Assembly (NCBI RefSeq): GCF_036884655.1
Contig: NC_088348.1
Coordinates: 26,337,501-26,401,500, forward strand
Reading direction: 5' to 3'
Source of the DNA: Musa acuminata AAA Group
Lineage: Eukaryota > Streptophyta > Magnoliopsida > Zingiberales > Musaceae
Length of the DNA: 64,000 bases
Shown here: positions 9,601-20,900 of the stretch, one piece after another
How positions within the stretch are numbered: position 1 is the first letter of the stretch
Layout: every line of letters begins with the position of its first letter
Notes under the pieces: model-generated
What the model was told of the DNA's origin: nothing
The model's input: only the letters and a program-made list of their open reading frames with translations
Databases searched by the model: none
Translations under genes and position numbers: made by a program

Positions 9601-11455
9601 TGAGCTAGTTTGAAGGTTCTTTTTTATAATGGTGATTGGTTGGTGACTCATACACTGTTAAAAGGTAAAGCAAAAAACTTAATATTTGGATTTGATTTGT
9701 TTTATTACACTTTTACTTTTACATTTGGTTATTTGTGCATATAAATTTTTTAGAGACCAAGAGTTCTAAGGAGAAGGAAGGTCTATCTTCTATGGAGTTT
9801 TTGAAAATCAACAAAGGTGGAGCTATCAGGTCCATCCTTTTATTTTGGTGCTGAGGAGGAAGATATACCTCACATGTTGGAGTATGAAGATCGCAACTTC
9901 ATCAAGACATCTGGCAAATGCACATTTTCGCGAGAAACACTATTACCTTGTACAATATTCTTATGTGATTCTCATAATTCATTTTTTATTATGGGCATGC
10001 ACTCCAACATGTGGGGTCATTTTGTCATCACATTTTAACCCTTAGGAAAATCGTCATATGGCATTATTATTTTCATATGATGATGCTGGCTTATGACAGG
10101 AATATGGCAGCACAGTAATCAATGGATAAATAATTGATTATCATCTTAAGTTTGTTTTAGTATGCTACAACATGTAGATTTGTTTTGATATGCCAAAATT
10201 TGTGGGTTTTGTTATGATTTAGATGACCCTGTAAATGCTGAGAAAATGATTTGAGTCTTTCATAGAATATTAAGTAGCATCATTTTATGTAAGAGGGATA
10301 GCATGCAAGACTGTTTCAGTATGTTAATATTGGTGGGGCCTTATCATATTTAAATTAAACCAACTTATGGTGAGGAAATGAGCTAAATCTCAGTGGGTTT
10401 AGGATTTGAATCTCTTCTAGGAATAAACTGAAGTACTAGATGGAAGTACAAACCTAATGCTCTTTAGCATTTGTCATAATTGGAGATCAATGTAGATTTG
10501 TTTGGATTAGCAGCTAATCGTCTATGTAAATCAATTTGATTATCTTATTTTGAGTATGTATGTTTCGTCATATTAGTCCCTTTTGTGGCATTTGGGATCG
10601 TTATGGTCAGGCTTGGATTTGTTTAAATCAATGACTATATTGATTTCCTGTTTGTTTTATGTGTTTAAGAGTCAACTAATTTCTCCCTTTCTTATTGTTG
10701 GCAAGCTGCAGATATCCATTTTTATTGGGTAATTATCGGGACAAATTTACACAGTAGTCCTGCATTACCTAAAAGTATGTTGCTGGTTAAATAGACTGTG
10801 GGGAAGGATAAGTCTGGCTGTGATGTTTCTATTTTTTCGCTAAGTAGTGTTGTATTTGATTAATCTAATGGTAATATTTCTTATAAACTTGTAGCCAATA
10901 TCTTTAAATTTTATGTAGGTCCTACTTGTCAGGAAACTTATGTTTGAAACTTTTTTTTGTTAAATTGGCCATGTCACATTAGCCACTGATCAAGGAAGCT
11001 ATGGAGTACTGAGCAGTTTAAAGAAATAGTGTGTACTTAAGTGGTCATGTATCATTTGCTGGTTGTCAGCCATGGTTCTGGGACATATACTATGGAAAGA
11101 GGAAAGGAGTGAGTGGAGATTTTGGCCCCATATCTTGTCTTATGATCATGTCACTGAAAGTTGTTCTTAGCTAATAAATGAAAATATTTGCATCAAACAC
11201 ATTGCTAGTCATCCTTTTCGGTAGACTTAATTTTCTGCTGCTATTTCTTTTCATCCCAAACATGCCTTCGGTTGTCACGATCATTGTTTGACTAGTTAAT
11301 ATCATGAATGATGAATCAGCTTTCCTAAGGCTGGATGCAGCAATGTGTCATGATGCTCTCTCATTCTTTTGTAGGTAGCTTTCTTGTTTTATCACCTCGG
11401 TGGTTCCTACAATCCGAGTATGACTACACAATGGACTTTGATCTTGGTGTTCAGG

Positions 11456-12918
11456 TACGGCCTCGTTTTTTTTTTAAATAATTTTCATTCATTACGTCAA
11501 ACGATATACAAGACGTGCATGTCGACTTGAACATTAGACCTCTCGACTGTGCAACAGTTTACTAAGTTACTAACCACTAGATGTGTCAACAGAGAAAAGA
11601 GTTGTGCTCTATGGTTGGTTATATTTAGTGTCGTGAAAAGGAATTTGTGTGCTATTGATGGATTCCTATTGCATGTTCTTGGGAGAAGGTAATGGTGTCA
11701 TGACATAACAGGAAAAGCACCTCATATATGCCTTCATTGTATCAGATTGAAGCAAGCATGCAGAAGGCTTGAAGCAATTTATATATGCCTGTCTGCTTAT
11801 AGTAAGCATTGTACTACATAATACAAACTACACATTTGTGTGTGAATCATATCACACTTTGTGAAGTCATGTTTTTGAACTCCATATGATTAGCTGAGCA
11901 GTTTGCCATTTGAAATTATGTACTTTTGCAAACGAAAATGGGTTCATATCATAGCATCAAGGGTTTATGCAGTTAGTGAAAGATGATTCTTCTTTGTCCT
12001 TTTGTTTTTGGGGTTTGGCTAGCATGTTTTTTTTATCAGTAACTATGATGACTTGGGACTTTCTAGTTCAAACGGTAACCTTATTTTCATCATATCATTA
12101 TTTTTTTGTGCATTGTGATAATTACTTTCTAAGATTCGTCTCTTCATCTTCACCGTGGATGAGCTTATATAACATACTATTGATCAGTAGTAGATTTGAA
12201 TGCCATAAAGTTAGATTAGATTTTGGTTTTGCAGGGTTGAGGTGTGAGTATCGTATTTGGACTTTTGGCTTGGGATGCTCTAGTTTAGGTTCACATCAGA
12301 TACAATACAAGATTTGACTTTGGTTATGGGGTTAGATTGGTTCACTATTGTTTATGAGGTTAATTATTTTGGATTCGAGCTTTTGAGCTAACTTGCAATT
12401 ATCTCATCCAATTGAATCTACATATTTACTATAAAAGATTATGCATGGATAATATTGGAGGCACATACCAATCTAGATCGTGGAACCAATGCAGTCACCA
12501 TGAGGAATAATATATACAATCTTATTCCAACACATATTAGTCAATAAACCAATGAAATTATACAAAGCATCAGTGGCATGACAATGGTTTCATTATTAAG
12601 ATACTGCGTCGTTCATGAAATATGTAATGCAGATTAGTTAAATGAATATTATGAATAGCATATCATCGACGTTTATGAGATTGACGTGATCGATGGAGAT
12701 GATCGTTCCGGGTATGATTGTGGGTCGCCGTGCTGAGTGCGAAACAAATTTCCATGAAGGAAGATATTTTAGGGGTAATTTTGTAACTATATATTGAGAC
12801 GAGTGTACTTGCAAAGGGAGCTGTATTCCCGCTTCCCCGGGCGGTGACCGCATCACATCCTGCCTTTTTCCTCCCCTGTTCGTTCGGTAATCCTATCGAA
12901 CACCTCTCCGGCGTCACG
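11456..12918 (+). other. Spacer between ATG3 relic and NAGK, NAGK promoter region
   Basis: About 11975-12235 and 12600-12760 repeat the downstream flank of the intact ATG3, with extra unmatched DNA between. The last 150 bases before the NAGK ATG become GC-rich (gagctgtattcccgcttccc; cacctctccggcgtcacg) and are the likely leader. No TATA box or defined operator is claimed. The 116-codon frame at 11967 has no recognisable family. Confidence 0.55.
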
Positions 12919-13962
12919 ATGGTCGTCGCGCAAACCACTACGACTCCCCTCTGCGGCCGCCTTCCCTTTAGATCCCTCCATAAAGATGACTTTAATCCTA
13001 ATCCCAGCTTCCTTCCCGCGCGGTCGACCCGTCCGAGCTCCCTCGCCGCCGCCGCCGCCTCCGCCTCGATCAGCACCGTTCCAGCGTCTTCTTTGCCGGT
13101 CGTGCAATCGCCGGCCCAGGCGCGGGTCGACATCCTGTCGGAGTCTCTACCCTTCATCCAGCGGTTCCGCGGCAAGACCATCGTGGTCAAGTACGGCGGC
13201 GCCGCCATGAAGTCCGCCACCCTCCAGTCGTCTGTCATCAACGACCTCGTTCTCCTCTCGTGCGTCGGCCTCCGCCCCGTCCTTGTCCATGGTGGTGGTC
13301 CGGAGATCAACTCTTGGCTCCTACGTCTCGGCCACGAGCCGCAGTTCCACAATGGGCTCCGCGTCACCGACGCCCTTACCATGGAAGTCGTTGAGATGGT
13401 CCTCGTCGGCAAGGTCAACAAGTCTCTGGTCTCTCTCATAAACAGCGCCGGCGGCACCGCCGTTGGCCTCTGCGGCAAAGACGCGCGCCTCCTCACGGCC
13501 CGCCCGACCCCTGACGCCGCTGCCCTTGGCTTTGTCGGTGAGGTTGCGCGCGTCGACCCGGGTATCCTCCGCCCCGTTCTGGCCGACGGTCACATCCCCG
13601 TCATCGCGTCCGTGGCTGCGGATGAGAATGGGCAGAGCTACAATGTGAACGCCGATACGGCTGCTGGGGAAATTGCAGCCGCAATGGGGGCTGAGAAGCT
13701 GATTTTACTGACGGATGTGGCCGGGATCTTAGAGGATCGGAATGATCCTAACAGCCTTGTGAAGGAGATTGATATCAGTGGGATAAGGAAGATGGTGATG
13801 GAGAAGAAGGTGGCCGGGGGAATGATCCCCAAGGTGAACTGCTGTGTGAGGTCGCTCGCCCAGGGGGTGCGAACTGCTAGTATAATAGATGGCCGGGTTC
13901 CACACTCTCTGCTCCTCGAGATTCTGACGGATGAGGGCGCGGGGACGATGATCACTGGGTGA
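12919..13962 (+). CDS. Plastid acetylglutamate kinase (NAGK), single exon
   Basis: It phosphorylates N-acetyl-L-glutamate, the second step of the acetylated arginine/ornithine pathway, in plastids. It is the arginine-inhibited step, and in plants it is relieved by PII. A single 347-codon exon starts at MVVAQTT; the frame extends upstream only through a GTG at 12844, which is not a likely plant start. Residues 1 to about 60 are rich in Ser, Pro, Arg and Ala without acids, as in a chloroplast transit peptide. The kinase core begins [23 protein letters not shown] (glycine-rich loop near residue 90), then [55 protein letters not shown] and VAGGMIPK, and ends EGAGTMITG. All of these are hallmarks of the amino-acid kinase family. 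It is strongly GC-rich at its 5' half. A broken copy lies at 7790-8083. Confidence 0.96.
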   Translation: MVVAQTTTTPLCGRLPFRSLHKDDFNPNPSFLPARSTRPSSLAAAAASASISTVPASSLPVVQSPAQARVDILSESLPFIQRFRGKTIVVKYGGAAMKSATLQSSVINDLVLLSCVGLRPVLVHGGGPEINSWLLRLGHEPQFHNGLRVTDALTMEVVEMVLVGKVNKSLVSLINSAGGTAVGLCGKDARLLTARPTPDAAALGFVGEVARVDPGILRPVLADGHIPVIASVAADENGQSYNVNADTAAGEIAAAMGAEKLILLTDVAGILEDRNDPNSLVKEIDISGIRKMVMEKKVAGGMIPKVNCCVRSLAQGVRTASIIDGRVPHSLLLEILTDEGAGTMITG

Positions 13963-16900
13963 GTGTGACGGTGCAAGCCATGGAAAGCTTGAGCTTGTGA
14001 TAGTACTACTAGGAGAGGTACTAATTTCTACTTCTTCTTCAACTTCCTAAGATTACAATATACCATGCATCAATGCTAGAATTAGTAAGATATCAGTATA
14101 CTGTGGATCGTAGTCTATGATAAATGTCATGCATGACCATGTTTCCTTTCTTACTTGTCGTCACTCTGTCTGATAAATTGAATGCAGTAGGGCAAGTTGT
14201 TTTATCAGAATTACTAAAGCTACTGAGCAACTTATTTATGGTTTATTCAGTATAATCTTTCATAATTCTTCATATTCCAATTCTTTTTGAAATATCATTG
14301 ATTGCTAGTGGCATTTGATTGGAAAACCTGAGATGCCATGAGGTAGGAGTCACATACATTACTTGGTGAGAAAATATCGATTGTTTCGCACATTCCAACA
14401 GTTGCTTTCCAAGAGCAGATTGTTTTCTTTCTTGTATTGGAGAAAGGTTGTAGTGCAGCTTAACGATTAATGTTACAACTAATGGAGGATAACTGATTGC
14501 CAAGCACGATTGAATCTCTCAAAGCTAAGTTCAGCCTATATCACAACAAAAAGCAATGCCTCCAAAAGTTCACTGGTTGTAAGCTGGCTGAGGCTCTGAT
14601 AAGAACAGCTGGCTTGCATGTATGTGCATGTGTAAACGGAGCTCTTCTTTGGAAACTTTCTTCCTCTCTATTAACATATTTTAGCATTTTCCTTTAAAAA
14701 AATTAAGCTTTTGCTGGGCCTGCATGACATCATTTGGGTTGAGTATACCAAGAAAATTTTCTCTCCATCACTTTAATATCCAGTACATGGTTATTTATGT
14801 CTACCTTTTGTGCAGCATTAGGATAGGGCAGAAAAAAAATGTATATATATATATATATATACTTGTGTCATCTTTTGGTCTCTCTCTCTCTCTCCCATGA
14901 AACCTAGCTATATTATGTTACAAACAAGGAGCAGGTGATTTCAAAGATAGGAATTCTATTGTGATTCTCTAATTTGAGAAAGAGAAAGACCTTCCAATAG
15001 AGAACAAGAGAGGATGAGGTAGAAAACTAACTAATATAACTATTACTATTATGAGCAAACAAAACTAATACAAGTCTTAATGATAGCACGAAGTTTTATA
15101 ACTAATATCTATTTCATTTTAGGAGGTCTTGTAGGAGGAAATTTTCATTTTCGCCAAAATTCCACAAAAGAAACCTTCAGTTCAGAACTCTTCACATTAT
15201 GATATCAAGACTTTTATATATGAAATCGACTCAAAACAGGAATTTTATGATTGTTTTAAAATAATAACTCCAAAAATAATGACCATAATTAGTTGGAAAA
15301 TAACTAGAAATCATAAAAGGTATGTCCTAAAATGTTATCCTCTTCTATCAGTTTTAAAGGTTCCTTTTGGGTTGGATTTGCCCTGCAAAGTCAAGCTGTA
15401 ATCAAACATGTTGCCTAGGATTCATAGGAGTTGCATGAACCCTGACAAGATTTAGCTCAGTAACCAAAGTGCTTTTTAGCCATAAGAGATCCAGAGAGAC
15501 CTAGGGCTAATCTAGCTTGATTGAATGGGGGTTCTTCAAGGTAACAATTTGCACCTTGTGATTAGGCACATCTCCAATCATATGGTGTAAGTGTCTTCAA
15601 TGTTCAATTTTCATGTTCATGGCTTGAACTGGGTTAGTTCCAAATAATGTTAGACAAGATGCTAAGTTTATCATGTGTATTGTTCAGTTCCAGACACATT
15701 AAAGTAAAACAGAACTATAAAATGCCATGATGGTGAAAGCTAGCAACATCATTGTAGAGGTAATTTTATTGTGAGCTGTCTTATGCTTCACAGATGGATA
15801 GACTTTCTGCCTTAAGCCATAGAAAAGGTTTCTTTGTAAATTCTGTGTAAGAGGATTTACTTTTCTATATGAGATATGGGAGTGTGGCTTCCCTCCAAAT
15901 TCAGATTGGAAGGAGAGAGGGTGTTATAGGACGAGACTTGATGCTGCTCAATGTCGTGATAGGTGAAAAGAATCACCAATTTGAAAAGAAGAAAACAGGT
16001 AGGGTTATCCAGCATACTTCACCAATAAAGGTGAAAATAAAAATGCACCTATTGACATCCATACTAGTGGTAGCATTCTGTTTGACTACTTGTAGGACTC
16101 CTAGGGAGAAGGCTTCCCATGGCAAGTTCAGTTTTTCTTATATGCAATAAGTTTTAAACTCATTGGCACCTCAGAAAATGAGGGTTATCTTTGTTAATGA
16201 TATCTTTTAAAATAGGATCTTTTAAGCCTCAAGAAGACTGAAGTATCTTAGCTTATTATATTGTATAATATTTCAATAATAGAACTTAGTCCTATTTATT
16301 TAATTTCTATTGCTATCATTGTTGGTCATGGATTGAGTTGTTTCACCAGTGCAAGCATCCTCGTTCATCCCGTAAAAGCGGCTTAATTTATAATGGCACA
16401 CTCTTGGTCATTTTGCAGATTCTATATATCTCATTGATTGTGCTATCTTTTACTTTTTTGCCTATATCTAATCTGACACTTCAAATCCAACTTCCTGATG
16501 TTGTTCTTTTCTAGCACCTACTGGGTGAGTAGGCAAACGTAGATTACAAAGGTTAGTTACTAAGAATAGATAGACTTCATTGATTTGTTCTTGATCCACA
16601 TAAGAATTTGTTTTTCCATGTCATATGGTGCATTTGATTCTAACATGATCTCATGTGCTCTCTCTCTCTCTCTCTCTCTCTCTCTAAGTCTTTTGTTCTA
16701 CATGTTGAAACATTTAGGTGGCTTTCTTTGGTGGTCTCTTCCATTCGAGAAGTTCAGTTGTACCAGTTGGAATCTAATGTATACGACATGGGTAAAAACT
16801 CGGAAAAGCTTGATTTTTTTCCGTCTGTTCTTGTGCCATGTTGGTCTTTCATCTGTATGATGCTAATAACATGGAAATGGGCAGGAAAGGCCAAATGAAC

Positions 16901-17595
16901 TTCTCCCATGCTTAAATTGCCTTGTTGGTTTATGATTAGGATTAAATTTTAGATGATGATTGATCATATAATTGCGTGGTTACAAACATAATCGAAATTT
17001 TTATCAGGATGATTATCCAAAGTTGAACAGATCTTCATTATTCTTCTTTTTGAATTGGACTTGAAGATAGACCGAGGTGTATCCGCATTCCACAGCCTTT
17101 AAAATCTCAAACCAGTAGAAAAAAAATGACAATAAATGGGATAACCATGAATTTTACATCTCAAAACTTAATTGACTTAGAAGGAACTAATTAATCATCT
17201 AAGTTAAATAAAATCGAGTAAATTATAGTTTAATTAAACTTAATCGAGGTCAAGTTGAGCATAACTACTAGGATTAAAAAACCTCCTATCGATTGCTTAT
17301 AAATCTACTTCAATTAATCATTTAATTATCACCCTGAGTTACCCTTGTTATTCAATTCATTTTTGTACCTATGACATGGTAATATTGGGTCTCATGAAAA
17401 TAAGATAGAACATTTTTTTTTCTTTTGTAAGTAATTAATTATATGTCTTATAAAAATATCATATATTATTATATTAATAATAAAAATTATAATTATAATA
17501 TACATATATTCTTACATAAAGTTGAATAGTATTTATTATTATTGTTGTCAGTTGTATGATGCCATCATATGTCTATATATTATTTCTAGTATGGC

Positions 17596-17653
<58 letters not shown>

Positions 17654-17723
17654 ATGATAATGAAATAACATAAAGGAAAATTAGATATATCAAAGACTAA
17701 TTAATTCCCACATATTGAAGACT
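13963..17723. other. NAGK-CCT1 intergenic region
   Basis: No gene is recognised. The region holds the NAGK 3' flank, AT-rich DNA, and microsatellites at 14842-14860 (TA), 14879-14896 (TC), 16657-16685 (TC) and 17601-17650 (AT). The frame at 15869-16150 (93 codons) is open and moderately balanced in composition but resembles no family I know. The TC repeats generate a poly-Leu/Ser frame that is spurious. Confidence 0.6.
17601..17650. repeat. (AT)25 microsatellite
   Basis: Perfect AT run about 340 bases upstream of the CCT1 start codon. Confidence 0.97.
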
Positions 17724-17789
17724 CGTAACGGACCGTTTCATTTCTATATCGGTCAGTGTTAGAAACGGAGGTTCGTAACGGGCCGTTTT
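17724..17789 (+). promoter_or_regulatory. Paired AACGGNCCGTT palindromes upstream of CCT1
   Basis: CGTAACGGACCGTTTC at 17724-17739 and CGTAACGGGCCGTTTT at 17774-17789 are near-identical palindromic sites 50 bases apart. A further AAACGG lies at 17763. AACGG is the core bound by three-repeat MYB factors in plant mitosis-specific activator elements. Placement about 200-265 bases before the ATG suits a proximal promoter. Function is inferred from the motif only. Confidence 0.55.
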
Positions 17790-17988
17790 CTTAGTGGCAA
17801 GAGGCGGAGTCGAACCCTAGGATTTAAGGAACGATATAGCCCACACTGCGTGAGCGCAAGGGAGCTGCTGCCCACGGAACTCTCCGGAATCGCGCGGTTC
17901 CCCGCCTCTCGGTAACTCTCTGCTTGGCCCCAGATCTAGGGTTTCCACCGCCTTCTCCTCCTCCCTCCGCTCCTTCCCGAGGTCGGCA

Positions 17989-20900
17989 ATGGCGATCGTC
18001 GCTCAGACGCCCGACATCTTAGGAGAACGCCAATCCGGCCAAGACGTCCGCACCCAGAATGGTTCGACCCTTCTCCCTCTAGGTCCACCAAACGTGTCTG
18101 TTTTTTTTTCCGCCCATCCCATCATTTTTTGTGTGTTGTTGTGGGCAGTGGTAGCGTGCCAAGCGGTTGCTAATATCGTGAAATCGTCGCTCGGACCGGT
18201 TGGTCTCGATAAGGTAAATACGTTCTTGGATCTCACATTTATTGAACATTGTTTAACACAAATTAACAAAGAATTAGTGGCCACTGAGTACGCCATTTTC
18301 TTAATAGACCTTTAGGTTCGTAGCGACAATTTTTTGTAATAACGATGAACACAAATTTGGCTTCCTTTGTTGTCCAAGTTTCAAATTAGTTCAGTAGTTA
18401 CATGGTGCAGATTGATTGTATTAGGTATCACTTACACCTGCACAAGCACTCAGATGGTTGATTGCGTTTAGTAAGCTGTACTAGGTTTTCTTCAGCCGTA
18501 TCCTTGATTATTGCGTTCCTTTTTGTTTCTTTTCTTCTCCCAGTTAAATTGTTTAGGTTAGGTGCCAAATGCACAGGCGCTGAACCTGAGAACAGAAGAA
18601 ACTTGAAGATGTCTTTTCATTTTGGGATGTATTCACTGTCTGTTTTTAAGCTTATGATAAGCAAATGACAAAATAACTTAAATCTTTTTTATTCTTTGGG
18701 GATGAAAAGAAGAACATTAAGGGCATTGCAATAGAAATATTGGCAGAGATTTTATGAAATGTGAGGTATGATGTATTTTATCACTTGAGAACAAACATTT
18801 TTTTTCAAGTCATCATAAAGTTTGATGGTTTTCCTTTACATTAAATGGTTAGGAATGCCAAAAAGCTAAATATTCCAACCATCTTGCTGGATAAATCTTG
18901 TGTTTGCTTTAGTTATACATATCCAACATTATTATTGTGGGTGAAATGCAAAGAGGTGTATCCTACTTGGATTCCTCATTGAAAAAAATATATTGGGTTG
19001 ATTTGTGATGTAAACTCATTGTCTAAGGTCATGTGTAGTAAACAGCTTTAGTATTATGCCAAGGTCATGTGTAGGCTACAATGTTTGTGACAGAACCATT
19101 CTTGTGCAGCTAAATTTCAATAAAAGCAAGCACTGATGAGGTTTCTACTCTGGAACCAGAGTGATTAAAATTTGAGCTATCAAAACAGTCTCTTCTCTAA
19201 CGGGGGAAAGGCTGCTTTTATTGGCCGCCCTTCCAAATTCTGTATTGGTAGGAGTCTCGTGCACTGAGCTGACATTTCTAAGTTTCAGTAAAAGCAGGTA
19301 ATGAATTTCGAGAGAGATACTCGAGGAACCAAACAAGTGGAAGTGATGAGGGTTTGGAGTAGGATTTTGTAAATCTCAGTTGTCTTGTTGTGCCACCATG
19401 CTCCTGTTTTATGTTCATTTCTGTTTGCTGCTGAGTTTGCCTATTATTTTTTTGCATTATTAAACAATGCATGTCCAGTGCATGTACCTGATAAGTTTAA
19501 TTGCGGTATGTTTGTGTTTATGGACTGCACTCATGAATTTCCTGATTAGGTGTTTCAGTAGTGGAAAATGAGTTCTGATGAGGAGCACTGTAACTAGATA
19601 CACTTCTTGCTTAGTTTATTGAATGCTTGTTATCTGGTACATTATGCATTTTGGCACTGTCTGCTTTTTTAGTGGTTTATTTAGGCTTAAAAGTTAATTT
19701 GAATTGTGAACTACTAGATGCTGGTTGATGACATTGGTGATGTCACAATTACTAATGATGGCGCAACAATACTAAAGATGTTAGAAGTTGAGCATCCAGC
19801 TGCCAAGGTAGATTACCTGGACTGGTGTTTTCTACAATTTTGGTCTTGCTGATTTACATTTCTGTGATTACTTATTATTTGATGATTCTAGGTTCTTGTT
19901 GAACTTGCTGAACTTCAAGATCGAGAAGTTGGAGATGGGACCACATCAGTGGTTATCCTGGCTGCCGAGTTACTTAAGGTGACATGTAAACTGTGGTTGT
20001 CATTAAGTTCATCATGCCTTTATATTTCCTGTTATGACAAATAATTGAGGCTGGATCCATCTGTTAATAATTTATTATATCTCTTTTCTGCAGAGAGCAA
20101 ATGATCTTGTGAGAAACAAGATTCACCCAACATCTATAATTAGTGGCTACAGGGTACTTTGAATAACTAAAATTTCCAACTTTTCTAGTCTTGCTTTCCT
20201 GTTGTTATGTGCTAATATATTAGAGTAAATTTAGCAATAACATCAATTCAAGTTCTAGTTCCTGTTTCCAATAACTGAAAATTTTCTCAATTTGCTGACA
20301 GCTTGCAATGAGGGAAGCTTGCAAATATGTTGAGGAAAAACTTGCTGTAAAAGTATGTGCTTCTTTAATCCATTAATACTACCAATTACTTGATCGTTCC
20401 AGTTGTTATGTTGCTTCACCCGCTCAATAAAGATGTTATTTGAAACTTCAGGTCGAAAAGCTTGGGAAAGATTCCCTTGTAAACTGTGCGAAGACAAGCA
20501 TGTCATCAAAATTAATTGCGATCGATAGTGATTTCTTCGCTAATTTAGTAAGCTCAACATAATTGTCTCTCCCTTTCTGATTGAACTTGCTTTTCATTTC
20601 TGTTTCTTTTCTTCTTAGTATAAATTATTTACTAAATCCTTGTCCTGGAAGATGCTTATGCCATTCCTATGTTTTCCTGCATACTGAAGTCCAATATCAC
20701 CATTTTGCAGTCTGTTTATAATATTTGGATACATATTTAGATCACCAAAATCCAACATTGATTACTCATGGATCCCCCTTAAACCCCTATTATGGACCGT
20801 TAAAAAAATCAAAAAATAATGTTTTGTGCTTGTATGATGATTTGCAGATAAATTTAGAGCTCTAGAAACCACAAAGATTACAAATTAAAGCTGAACTGAA

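Larger units (their letters stand above)
9257..11455 (+). pseudogene. Decayed ATG3 duplicate lacking exons 5-8
   Basis: Forward-strand remnants of ATG3 occur in order: the end of exon 1 and intron 1 (9257-9370), exon 2 (about 9380-9460), exon 3 (about 9590-9670), exon 4 (about 9753-9895, still reading AEEEDIPHMLEYED), intron 4 (about 9960-11130) and exon 9 (about 11373-11455, still reading EYDYTMDFDL). The start of exon 1 is missing. Exons 5-8, including the HPC catalytic-cysteine exon, are deleted. Exon 9 opens with a TAG where the intact gene has TAC, followed by indels. It cannot make an E2-like enzyme. The intact gene upstream gives the alignment. Confidence 0.88.

Noticed and set aside
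9817..10045. 73-aa and 66-aa + frames
   Set aside because: They overlap the decayed exon 4 and intron 4 of the ATG3 pseudogene. There is no independent gene.
12844..12918. Upstream extension of NAGK from GTG at 12844
   Set aside because: The codon is GTG, not ATG; plants very rarely start there. The ATG at 12919 gives a normal transit peptide and length.
12663..13496. 277-aa - strand frame opposite NAGK
   Set aside because: It is the antisense shadow of the GC-rich NAGK coding exon, whose forward translation matches the family along its whole length.
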